Origin: an uncultured Prevotella sp. | Lineage (GTDB): Bacteria; Bacteroidota; Bacteroidia; Bacteroidales; Bacteroidaceae | Direction of reading: 5' to 3' | DNA length: 25,281 bases | Assembly: GCA_900539625.1 (NCBI GenBank) | Contig: UQCW01000040.1 | Coordinates: forward strand, 1-25,281 | In this document: positions 1 to 7,418 of the stretch, piece after piece | Position numbering within the stretch: the first letter of the stretch is position 1 | How the letters are laid out: every line of letters begins with the position of its first letter | Translations under genes and position numbers: made by a program | Notes under the pieces: generated by a model | What the model was told of the DNA's origin: nothing | Seen by the model: the letters and a program-made list of their open reading frames with translations, nothing else | The model's database searches: none

Positions 1-48
1 AAATGCCAGTAACTTGACAAGCCCAAAATCTCGCAATTTTAACATCGG

Positions 49-260
49 ATTTTTTCTAGATTTTGAACACCCTACCTTACAGGGCGTGGGCGTTTATACG
101 CTGACACCCAGGGCGTTGCCCTGGGCTGGGGACTGGCAGCCCTTTCAGGGCACTCCTTTCGCGATATGTTCGTTTATCATGTGCGTATGCTTTGCCACTT
201 ATTGTTTGGCAAAAAAACGCACAGAGATTTTTTGGATTTTGAACACCCTTCTAAAGGGTA
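49..260. repeat. Interspersed hairpin repeat, left-end copy
   Basis: Two copies of the border word ATTTTGAACACCCT (near 59-73 and 236-249) flank or precede short perfect hairpins. These are CCCT/AGGG (70-84), CCCAGGGC-GTT-GCCCTGGG (107-125), GCCC-TTTCA-GGGC (139-151) and ACCCTT-CTA-AAGGGT (245-259). The second border is preceded by CGCACAGAGATTTTTT (218-233). The same border and hairpin style recurs at 16564-16900, so this is a dispersed family. An open frame at 14-304 runs through it but is only the repeat being read as protein. Confidence 0.75.
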
Positions 261-562
261 CTTCCGAGGCGTTTGCCACCTGCATTCATCAACAAACTCT
301 TTAAGTTTAGATAAATACGCTGCAAATTTATAATAAATTTCGATGTCAAAGGCGTGGTAACGGCTTTTTTAATATTTCCAACCTATACTACGAGGGCGAC
401 GGCGCGGCAACAAACACTGACACAAAGAAAAACAGGCAACGCAACCGACGCGATTTTACAAAACCAAGGGAGAAGGACGCTAAATTGGGTTGAGAGGGGT
501 AAAAAGTTGTGAAGAAAAAAAGTGAGGGAGGGGCTGCTTCACTGGGCAGTATTAGATGTTGG
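261..562. other. Gene-free stretch, AT-rich then purine-rich
   Basis: No credible coding frame was found on either strand. The only signal is a minus-strand TAAATTTG (330 to 323), which matches the Bacteroidetes -7 box. Its best upstream partner, TTTG (350 to 347), is only 16 nt away instead of about 19-21, so a leftward promoter here is weak. Confidence 0.4.
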
Positions 563-670
563 CTACTCGCGGCCGCGAGTAGCGCTACCTTCGGCCGCGA
601 GTCGTGCTACCTTCGGCCGCGAGTCGAGCTACCTTCGGCCGCGAGCCGTGCTACCTCCGGCCGCGAGTAG
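563..670. repeat. 22-bp GC-rich tandem repeat headed by a palindrome
   Basis: The unit GGCCGCGAGTMGNGCTACCTTC repeats at 571-592, 593-614, 615-636 and 637-658, with a partial fifth copy at 659-670. Units differ mainly at positions 10-14. The left edge is the perfect 20-bp palindrome ctactcgcggccgcgagtag (563-582), and the array ends on the same half-site, gcgagtag. It is non-coding and lies between the dispersed repeat and the terminator of the leftward unit. Confidence 0.85.
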
Positions 671-815
671 ATGACTTGTAAAGCACATCGGGAAAAGGAA
701 TATGAGAGGAATTCTGAGGCGACAATTCTGTCTGGCAATCGGTTCGTTTTTGAGCGATACAAGAAATCCACACTATGTGTGTTAGCATCTCGTTTCCCGC
801 ACCATACCGCACAAA

Positions 816-850
816 AAAAATCGAGCACCCCAACGGAGTGCCCGATTTTT
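816..850 (-). terminator. Rho-independent terminator of the leftward unit
   Basis: On the minus strand the arm AAAATCGGGCAC (849 to 838), a 9-nt loop and GTGCTCGATTTT (828 to 817) form a 12-bp stem with one G-U pair. It is followed by an unbroken run of T to 813. It sits about 30 nt downstream of the stop of the 58-aa gene and ends the transcript of the 863-aa and 58-aa genes. The plus orientation also has a T-rich tail, so it may work both ways. Confidence 0.85.
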
Positions 851-879
851 CTTTTCAAATAAACTATATCGGGGATGAT

Positions 880-1056
880 TTAGTCCCACAATCCTTTGCC
901 AATGCCCTGATGGTTTGACTTCATTTGGTTTACATCGTTAATGGCATCGGTATCATCAGAGTTGATAGTCATTTTTTCTTCCGATACACTCATCAGTGCG
1001 CTCTCGGGAAAGAAGTTAACAGCTTCTGACGTTGGCTTGATATATTCTTTCTTCAT
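880..1056 (-). CDS. 58-aa small hypothetical protein (MKKEYIKP type)
   Basis: A short frame missed by a 60-residue cut-off. It begins MKKEYIKPTSEAVNFFPESA, has an acidic middle (NSDDTDAIND) and ends QGIGKGLWD. Bacteroidales genomes contain many small proteins opening with MKK-x-Y-x-x-P and ending near a WD or WDD, often beside secreted-protein genes; I recognise the pattern from memory but know no function. There is no signal peptide or membrane segment. It starts 42 nt after the stop of the 863-aa secreted protein on the same strand and is followed closely by a good terminator, so the two genes probably share a transcript. The start is preceded by AAACTACAAGAAATT, with no Shine-Dalgarno sequence, as is usual in this phylum. 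It could be a peptide precursor, a regulator or a secreted-complex partner; the sequence does not decide. Confidence 0.75.
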   Translation of the reverse strand: MKKEYIKPTSEAVNFFPESALMSVSEEKMTINSDDTDAINDVNQMKSNHQGIGKGLWD

Positions 1057-1098
1057 AATTTCTTGTAGTTTTATTGAGTTATAGATGTAATGATTAGA

Positions 1099-3690
1099 TT
1101 ACTTGAAGAGGACTTTCTGTCCGTCTTCCGTGACGAAGATGCCCTTGGCAGGATAGAGCACGCGGCGGCCTTGCAAGTCGTAGTATTTCTTGGCGGCAGG
1201 AGCGGCAGTGTTGACGTTGTCGATGCCCGTCACCTCGTTGCCGAAGCTGAAGGCCATCATCACGCCCTGAGCGTTCGTGATGTTCTCACTTGGCAAATAA
1301 GCCTTGTTAGCGGGGATTGCGGTGAAGTTTGCCTTATAGAAGCCAATGCCCTTGTTGCCAATAGCAAGCACATAATTTTGCTTTGGGGTATATCCCTCAC
1401 GCTTGGCTGTTACGCCCCTAAGTTGATTACCAGTGAGAGTCGTTGTCTCTTCTGGTGTAATGGTAAGGTTGATATTTGCAGCCTCAGACTTGTTCGTGTT
1501 CTGAAGAATCACACCTTCATTTGCTGGGATGATGCCAGTGATTTCCGTCAACTTCAGAACGTTTCCAGTTGCCTGGCTTGCGTAGTAAGCCTTCACTGCA
1601 GAATTTTCGGGAAGCTTGACATTGAACGGCAAGCAGAGCGTGGTGTAGTCGTTGGCTTTGATGGTGAGAGGAACTTCGGTTACTTTAATAAACTGCCAGT
1701 AGTTGCCAGCATCCGTTTGGGTATTCCAACCAGCCACCTCACTATATCCTTTATCTTTGTCTGCAGCTGGCATATCATTCTGAGCATTTACATAAACATC
1801 ATTGATGCCCATCAAGAACATGGTCGTACTATCGTTGGTAACCTTTTTGTCGCTATTAAACTTCGTATCGGTTGCATGAATATAAAACACCCCATTGGTT
1901 TCCTGAGGTTTTTCTAACGAAAATTCAAATTTTCCAAGAGTAGCAACCGTAACAAAAGCAGCATAATGCCCAGTGTTCACATTCAGCAAATAATATTTGC
2001 CTTCCGATGCGCGCTCAAATTTCCAAAGACGAGGCAACAGCGCAGCTCCAGCCTTGGTTCGCTTGACGTTTCTGTCGTTTTTGACAGTTCCGACCTGGTC
2101 CAGAAGATTGCCCTCTTTATCGCAGAATACGTATTCAGAAGAAAGATACTTGTTCATATCATCATTAGTGCCAACAGCTCCCCTACTGACATTGCGAATG
2201 AGATAATAAGCGGCCTCATCTGGATTGGCTTCACTGCCCACCTTGTCGCCACATTCAAGAAGATTGGCAAGCGTTGTTGCCGCAGCTGCGGAGCTTTGAT
2301 ATGCCGAATAATGCCCCCCCTTTTTCAAAACCTTGTCTTCGGTATAGACATAAAGGGCGTCTGACATGTCCGCAAAAGCCTTCTTTCCTACAGACAACAA
2401 TTCAGTTTCTTCACCAGAAAGAACGATACACGAGGCTGAGGATTCCGATGATCCTTCAACAAGCTGAACACCGAGACGTGTGTTGCTGGAATTAGATGCT
2501 GCATTCGAACAGCAAGCGGCCAAATAGCCATCTCCTGCGGCAGTATAAAGGGCAATACCTCCTTCTTTCTGTTTTACGATGAAAACTGTTCCCGCATCAT
2601 CAAACGATACGCGATTGGCTTTGTCTTCGCCATTGCCATTTGTTTTCAAATACTTGCCCGTTCCTTTATTGTATATCTTAACACCCAAACCAGATTCCTC
2701 AAAACGCCACAGCGCATTTAAAAAATTGGGATAAGTATTGGATGCTGCACTCAGGTCTGAACCAGATTCTGCATTTACATACAAGCCTTCCTCTTCTGCA
2801 ACAGCCCGCAACAATCGGTCTCCATCTTTAATCTTAAGGCTATACCATTGTTCAGGCGTAAAAAGAGCAACGTCTTTTTTCGTATAATTATATTCAAACG
2901 TATTATTCTCCGCCGTAATTTCAAAATCTGTTGGCTGGTCGGAAATCTCAAGATTATCAGACATTTCGGTGGGCGGTGTATAACGATAGGTTTCGCCTGT
3001 TGTGGCTAATCCATAAGCCGTATAAAAGGCTGTTCCTTCTTTTTTGACAACAGTTTTGTAGAGCACCTGCAATGTTGAAGGGTTATCATCCAAAGTGACC
3101 TTGCGAAGCTGAAACCAAGCTCTGTCATTTCTGCCATACCAACCAGTCAGCAAATCACTGCCCATGCTTAAATCCAAATAGCAGTCATCTGAACTATTCT
3201 TGATGGTGAAATAGCCAGTTTTCGTTTCTGGCGTATCGTCTTCTTTGTTGGGATCAACAGTTGCCTCGGTTTTCAATTCAAACGTTCCACGAGTTTCAGA
3301 AACTACGGCACCCTTAATTTCTTCACCAATGGCGTGATGATTCATAAGAATCGTAGGAATATAATAGCCTTCTTTTGCAGATTCAAACTGATACAAAGTA
3401 GTAGATCCATTTTGAACCTTGTGAAGCTTAAATACGGCAAGTCCGTCAGATGCATCATCGGGTGTAATCGCGTCTTCAAAACCAAGAACCATAGACCCGT
3501 CTGCCTTGATTTTAAGATATTTACCTTTATAAAAGTTCTGAAGGACGTAATATCCTCCCTCTTCAAGTTGACTGGCCTCCATGATGGGGTCACCAATAGC
3601 AGTGAGCTTCTTGAAAGCAAACTGCGCACTTGCGGTGTTCCCTCCAATCATCAGGAGCAACACCGAAAGAATAGAAATTAGTTTTCTCAT
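1099..3690 (-). CDS. Large secreted protein with lectin-like repeats and C-terminal sorting-type tail
   Basis: An 863-residue exported protein. Residues 1-23 form a signal peptide (basic MRK, hydrophobic core, cut near TASAQ). Residues from about 45 to 620 carry repeated segments such as GGYYVLQNFYKGKYLK, GYFTIKNSSDDCYLDL, YNKGTGKYLKTNG, AYYLIRNVSRG and KYYLLNVNTGHYAAF. This 'Y-x-L-x-N-x-x-x-G-K-Y-L' pattern suggests beta-trefoil (ricin-B or fascin-like) modules that bind glycans or protein. From about 660 there is a beta-rich region (TTLCLPFNVKLPE..., IPANEGVIL...), and the last 30 residues (YYDLQGRRV, KGIFV, QKVLFK) match the C-terminal tail of Prevotella surface proteins, seen as a type IX-type sorting signal. 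No catalytic motif was found. It is the first gene of a two-gene unit. Coding-strand runs of A5G7 (2325 to 2314) are potential slippage sites. The exact family is unknown to me. Confidence 0.85.
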   Translation of the reverse strand: MRKLISILSVLLLMIGGNTASAQFAFKKLTAIGDPIMEASQLEEGGYYVLQNFYKGKYLKIKADGSMVLGFEDAITPDDASDGLAVFKLHKVQNGSTTLYQFESAKEGYYIPTILMNHHAIGEEIKGAVVSETRGTFELKTEATVDPNKEDDTPETKTGYFTIKNSSDDCYLDLSMGSDLLTGWYGRNDRAWFQLRKVTLDDNPSTLQVLYKTVVKKEGTAFYTAYGLATTGETYRYTPPTEMSDNLEISDQPTDFEITAENNTFEYNYTKKDVALFTPEQWYSLKIKDGDRLLRAVAEEEGLYVNAESGSDLSAASNTYPNFLNALWRFEESGLGVKIYNKGTGKYLKTNGNGEDKANRVSFDDAGTVFIVKQKEGGIALYTAAGDGYLAACCSNAASNSSNTRLGVQLVEGSSESSASCIVLSGEETELLSVGKKAFADMSDALYVYTEDKVLKKGGHYSAYQSSAAAATTLANLLECGDKVGSEANPDEAAYYLIRNVSRGAVGTNDDMNKYLSSEYVFCDKEGNLLDQVGTVKNDRNVKRTKAGAALLPRLWKFERASEGKYYLLNVNTGHYAAFVTVATLGKFEFSLEKPQETNGVFYIHATDTKFNSDKKVTNDSTTMFLMGINDVYVNAQNDMPAADKDKGYSEVAGWNTQTDAGNYWQFIKVTEVPLTIKANDYTTLCLPFNVKLPENSAVKAYYASQATGNVLKLTEITGIIPANEGVILQNTNKSEAANINLTITPEETTTLTGNQLRGVTAKREGYTPKQNYVLAIGNKGIGFYKANFTAIPANKAYLPSENITNAQGVMMAFSFGNEVTGIDNVNTAAPAAKKYYDLQGRRVLYPAKGIFVTEDGQKVLFK

Positions 3691-3778
3691 AAGTTAAAAA
3701 TTAAAAAGATTAATTATTCAATATATCGTTATACGCTGCATCCCCACAGACTGAGAAGCCACATGAGCAAACGGCAAA

Positions 3779-3817
3779 CGCCGCATCATGTCTGAGAGGT
3801 CTGGACATGATGCGGCG
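3779..3817. repeat. Perfect 14-bp inverted repeat in the leader
   Basis: The arms cgccgcatcatgtc (3779-3792) and gacatgatgcggcg (3804-3817) are perfect reverse complements around an 11-nt spacer. No T tract follows on either strand, so it is not a simple terminator. It is the last and strongest of four hairpins in the presumed 400-nt leader of the 863-aa gene, about 90 nt before its start codon. Confidence 0.8.
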
Positions 3818-4097
3818 CTGGCATGCAAATGCAAGGCTGGCTTGCATGGTTGAAAGTTTTCTATTGAATCGTCAAATAAAGTGGGGGGGGGTAAATTTTG
3901 CACCATCAACACAAACGACCATAGGCTTCGCTGAAGAGCGAAGCATGCAAAGCGTTATGGGGCAAAAACATCTCATTGTTGTCTACTAATTAGCTCCCGT
4001 GACGGGAGGAGGAAGTTCAATTGGTGTGAGTTTAATAGTTGGCATATAGCAGCAAAAAAATGCTGCATTGCTCGCTGTTTTTTCTCTTTATCAAGTG

Positions 4098-4128
4098 CAA
4101 AAGTATGTATTAAATTATTCTCGTCCAA
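4098..4128 (-). promoter_or_regulatory. Bacteroidetes-type promoter for the 863-aa unit
   Basis: Read on the minus strand: TTGG (4128 to 4125), a 19-nt spacer, then TACTTTTG (4105 to 4098), which fits TTTG-N19-21-TAnnTTTG. It is the only such match I found between the 863-aa gene and the M16 gene. It implies a transcript start near 4090 and an untranslated leader of about 400 nt. Confidence 0.55.
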
Positions 4129-4386
4129 GGATTTCGGCAAAAAAACATTCCATTTTTTCTTACAACAATTTGTTAGAGCCCGGTTTGTAATTTAGAGAGA
4201 AAAAAACGGACACTCAAACACAGGGCATTTCTGAAGAGGCGAAGAGAAGAATGCATACGCCTCTTTTTCTCACAACCAGAAGCCCGAATCCGTTTCTCTT
4301 TCATAAGCCCCATAAAAGCAGAACCTGTTTTCATAACAAACGTTGGCTACTCCGTTTTTCTCTCCCTCCCCTACTGCCGACACACG

Positions 4387-4435
4387 AAAACTCCCCGCCG
4401 CCACAGCCTTTGAGGGCTGCCGCGTGGGGAGTTTT
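4387..4435. terminator. Terminator-like stem downstream of the M16 gene
   Basis: The arms AAAACTCCCC (4387-4396) and GGGGAGTTTT (4426-4435) are perfectly complementary. They enclose a second stem, CAGCC (4404-4408) with GGCTG (4415-4419). It lies about 60 nt past the stop of the protease gene (4496) and closes the leftward operon. On the minus strand the T tail is only the TTTT within the arm; on the plus strand the tail is TTTTTCT, so it may be bidirectional. Confidence 0.7.
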
Positions 4436-4495
4436 TCTGAATATGGGCGCAAAGGGCGCCGAGGTCACACGTTGAGTCGTTGATAAGTAAACAGG

Positions 4496-7306
4496 TTATT
4501 TCGAAGACATCGTCACTTCAATGCAGCGGTTTTGCTGGAGAATCTGGCGGGCGAGCTGGCGCAGGTCGTCAGAGGTGAGGGCCTGCACGCGTGCCTTATA
4601 GTCCTTGTCGAGGTCAATGCCGTTGAAGAGTTGATTGTACATCACCTCCTGCCAATAGTCGTTCATAATTTCCACCTGTCCGTAGGTTTTCAGTTCGTAG
4701 GCCTTCACCTTGTCGAGCTTCTCCTGCTGTGGGCCTTTGTCGGCCATTTCCTGCAAGGCGTTGTAGATGAGCGGAATGAGTTCGGCATATTTGTCGGGGT
4801 CCGTTCGGAAACTGATTTTCATCATCGCGCCCTCTTCGGGATAGCGCTGGAAATCGCCGCTCACGCTGACGCCGTAGGTGCCGCCTTTTTCCTCGCGCAC
4901 TTGTTCGGTGTAGACCATGCGGAGCACCTGGCAAAGGGCGTCAAGGCGCAGGTCGTTGTCGGGCGTGTAAGGCAAGGAGGCCGTGAGGAAGATGCTCGTT
5001 GTTGACGATGCCGTGGCCTGCGGCCGCACGAAGCGATGGGTTTCCTTGGCGGCACGGAGGGCGGGGTCGTAAGGGCCTACGGTCTCGGCACTGTGGGTGG
5101 CGGGGAGAGAGGCCAGATAGGTGGCGAGCAAGGGACGCAGGGAGTCGATGGAGACGTTGCCGTTGATGATGGCGCAGAAGTCGGAGGCATCGGCAAAGCG
5201 CTCACGATAGATCTGCATGATGCGGTCGAGGCTGACTTCCTCAAGACGCTCGGCCGTCATGGGGCGCTGCCGCTCGGGGTCGGCATAGAGAATGGCACGC
5301 AGGGAGTCGCTATAGGTGACGTTCGGACTGGCATTGCGGTTGGCCAGGAGGGCGCGTTGGCGATTCATCAAACTTCTGAATGCTTTTTCGTCGCGGCGCG
5401 GCTGCGTGAAATAGAGGTGGGTCAGTTGCATAAGCAAGGGGAGGTCGGCCCGCGAAGAGGTGGCGGAGATGCCCTCGGTCTCTTCTGAGACATAGGGCGA
5501 GACACTCACGGTGTGGCCCGCCAGCATTTTTTCGAGCGAGAGTTCATCAAACTGCCCCACGCCGCTGGCGCCAATGACCGACGCAAGATAGCTCAGACTG
5601 GGCACGTCTTCGTTGGGATAGAGCGAACGGCCGCCCAGACTGAAGAGGCGAACATTGACTTCGTCGGATTCAAAGGTTGTCGGACGCACGTAGACTTTCA
5701 TGCCGTTGGAGAGGGTCAGGAGCGTATAGCCATGCGCAGCGGGAGTTTCGCTCACGATGCTACCAGCCTTCGGGGTCTGCGCCATGAGCGAACTGGGCAA
5801 CGAGGGTTCTTCGTAGGGGGCATGGTTGGCCTTCTGAGCCGATTCGACGGCTTTGACGATGTCTTTTTCAGAAGGCATCTTGAAGGAGGGTTTGTCGGGA
5901 CCGTAGAGCGTGACGACTTGATTTTTGTCGGTGATGATTTCGCGAACGGCGGCATTCACGTCGGCCAAGGTCACAGAGGCATCGAGTTCTTTCATAAGCT
6001 GCCATTCGTCTTCGGGCGAAAGCAGTTCGCTGCCGCTCGTGAAATGACTCACGCAGGCGCCGACGATGCTTCCGTTGCGGCGGTTGTTGCGCTCCTCATA
6101 GGCGTTTTTGGCATAGCGCAACTGCTCTGCCTTGGCGCGGCTGAGCTCCGAGGCCGTGAAGCCGTGGCGGCGGGCTCTTTCTGTTTCAGCCATCACGGCC
6201 GAGATGCCCCCCAAGACGTTTTCGGGTCGGCACATGACAAAGACGTTGAAGGCGTCTTTGGTGGCGGCCAGGAAGAAGGAGCCATCGCGCACGGAGGCCG
6301 AGAGAAAGGCGGGATTTTCCTGTTTCAGGATGGCGGAGAGACGGTCGTTGAGCATCTGGCGAATGAGGTCGGCCTTATAGCCATCGGCATAGTTCTGGCG
6401 CGTGTTTCGTTCGGAGCGCGGCGTGGCGTTGCGCTTCATATAGAGCGTGAAGTTGACCGTTGGCTGCTCGGCGTCGACCGCGGTGTAGACAATCATCTTT
6501 TTGTTGTCGGGCACGGGATAGGAAAGACGCTCGGCGGGATTCGAAGCAGCGGGAATGCGAGAGAAGAGGTCTTTGATTTTCTGCTCGACGCGGTCGACAT
6601 CAATGTCGCCAACAACGATGATGGCCTGAAGGTCGGGGCGGTACCATTTCTCGTAATAGTCGCGGAGGTCCTGGTAGGGGAAATGGTTAATGACGTCGAT
6701 GTTGCCGATGGGCATGCAGTCGGCATATTTCGACCCGGCATAGACTTTCGGCATGGCGCCTTCCATGAGGCGCTGAATGGCCATGCCGGCCCGCCGCGTG
6801 CGCCATTCTTCACGCACCACGCCGCGCTCTTTGTCGATTTCCTCTGGAGAGAGGTTGAGGTCGTGACTCCAGTCGCTCAAAATGAGCAGGCAGGTGTCGA
6901 CCACACCTTCACGCACCACGGGGGCTGAGGAGATGTTGTAAACGGTTTGCTCCACACTGGTGTAGGCATTGAGGTTGGCACCAAACTTGATGCCGACGCT
7001 TTCACACCATTTCACGATGGTTGGCCCGTTGTCGCCGCCGGGGAAATGCTTCGAGCCGTTGAAGGCCATGTGTTCAAGAAAATGGGCCAATCCGCGCTGA
7101 CGGGGCTCTTCAAGAATGGAGCCGACGCGCTGGGCGATATAAAAATCGGCCACCTGCGGTGTCTGGGCGTTGTGGGCGATGTAATAGGTGAGGCCGTTGG
7201 GCAATGTGCCCCTTCTCACGAGGGGGTCTAAGGGCAACTGCTGGGCCTGCAAGGCGGCCGCTGAAAAGGCGGCCGCCAAGAGACAGAGATGTTTTCTGAG
7301 TTTCAT
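4496..7306 (-). CDS. Periplasmic M16 zinc metalloprotease (PqqL/FusC-like)
   Basis: A 936-residue insulinase-family protease. Residues 1-22 form a signal peptide (MKLRKHLCLLAAAFSAAALQ-AQQ), so it acts in the periplasm. The inverted zinc motif HFLEH lies at 75-79 (His75, catalytic Glu78, His79). The third ligand is expected in ERGVVREEWR (160-169), with Glu167 in the pitrilysin position. The second half begins near 530 (TLSNGMKVYV), lacks HxxEH, and carries the substrate-pocket signature VREEKGGTYGVSVSG (about 802-816). Two M16 halves and this length match the E. coli PqqL type (about 930 aa). It is the last gene of the TonB-receptor operon, 104 nt after the DUF4876-like lipoprotein. In enterobacteria a protease of this class works with a TonB receptor to cleave imported ferredoxin; that role here is inference. 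No promoter of its own was found, and a G8 tract (7368 to 7361) sits in its leader. Confidence 0.92.
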   Translation of the reverse strand: MKLRKHLCLLAAAFSAAALQAQQLPLDPLVRRGTLPNGLTYYIAHNAQTPQVADFYIAQRVGSILEEPRQRGLAHFLEHMAFNGSKHFPGGDNGPTIVKWCESVGIKFGANLNAYTSVEQTVYNISSAPVVREGVVDTCLLILSDWSHDLNLSPEEIDKERGVVREEWRTRRAGMAIQRLMEGAMPKVYAGSKYADCMPIGNIDVINHFPYQDLRDYYEKWYRPDLQAIIVVGDIDVDRVEQKIKDLFSRIPAASNPAERLSYPVPDNKKMIVYTAVDAEQPTVNFTLYMKRNATPRSERNTRQNYADGYKADLIRQMLNDRLSAILKQENPAFLSASVRDGSFFLAATKDAFNVFVMCRPENVLGGISAVMAETERARRHGFTASELSRAKAEQLRYAKNAYEERNNRRNGSIVGACVSHFTSGSELLSPEDEWQLMKELDASVTLADVNAAVREIITDKNQVVTLYGPDKPSFKMPSEKDIVKAVESAQKANHAPYEEPSLPSSLMAQTPKAGSIVSETPAAHGYTLLTLSNGMKVYVRPTTFESDEVNVRLFSLGGRSLYPNEDVPSLSYLASVIGASGVGQFDELSLEKMLAGHTVSVSPYVSEETEGISATSSRADLPLLMQLTHLYFTQPRRDEKAFRSLMNRQRALLANRNASPNVTYSDSLRAILYADPERQRPMTAERLEEVSLDRIMQIYRERFADASDFCAIINGNVSIDSLRPLLATYLASLPATHSAETVGPYDPALRAAKETHRFVRPQATASSTTSIFLTASLPYTPDNDLRLDALCQVLRMVYTEQVREEKGGTYGVSVSGDFQRYPEEGAMMKISFRTDPDKYAELIPLIYNALQEMADKGPQQEKLDKVKAYELKTYGQVEIMNDYWQEVMYNQLFNGIDLDKDYKARVQALTSDDLRQLARQILQQNRCIEVTMSSK

Positions 7307-7392
7307 ATTTTTGATTGGGAGGAAGGGGAGGCTGCCGGTCTTATCTCCGACGTTACGCCTCCCCCCCCGCTTTTTCCTTATTTACAAGCAAG

Positions 7393-7418
7393 TTACTTAA
7401 GTAATGGTCATTACTTAA
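7393..7418. repeat. Palindrome overlapping the stop of the DUF4876-like gene
   Basis: The arms TTAAGTAATG (7397-7406) and CATTACTTAA (7409-7418) are perfect inverted repeats with a GT spacer. A second palindrome, TTACTTAAGTAA (7393-7404), overlaps it. The TAA stop at 7413-7411 lies inside the arm. There is no T run immediately after it on the minus strand, so it may act as an mRNA 3'-end stabiliser or processing site between lipoprotein and protease rather than a terminator. Confidence 0.65.

Larger units (their letters stand above)
3691..4495. other. 805-bp gene-free region with structured leader
   Basis: No convincing gene. On the minus strand, between a promoter at 4098-4128 and the ATG at 3690, lie perfect hairpins at 4049-4066 (GCAGCA arms), 3994-4008 (CTCCCG arms), 3925-3944 (GCTTCGC arms) and 3779-3817 (14-bp arms), plus a G9 tract at 3883-3891. 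The part from 4130 to 4380 shows nothing I can name. A strong stem lies at 4387-4435. Small frames at 3718-3912 and 4251-4475 have no family features. Confidence 0.6.

Noticed and set aside
14..304. 96-aa open frame at the left end
   Set aside because: It runs through the dispersed hairpin repeat, and its peptide (QGVGVYTLTPRALPWAG) is that repeat read as protein.
323..350. Leftward promoter near the left end
   Set aside because: The -7 box is good, but the TTTG partner is 16 nt away and no gene follows within the window.
563..670. CRISPR array
   Set aside because: The units abut with no spacers and no cas genes are present.
607..862. Short frames on both strands over the tandem repeat and terminator
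   Set aside because: They span a non-coding tandem repeat and a terminator, and the two strands' frames overlap each other.
3718..3912. 64-aa leader frame upstream of the 863-aa gene
   Set aside because: It crosses the perfect hairpin and the G9 tract, has no family features and no conserved-looking composition; a leader peptide cannot be excluded but is not supported.
5513..6928. Long 471-aa frame antisense to the M16 protease
   Set aside because: It shadows a gene with clear family motifs on the other strand and has no signal, domain or start context of its own.
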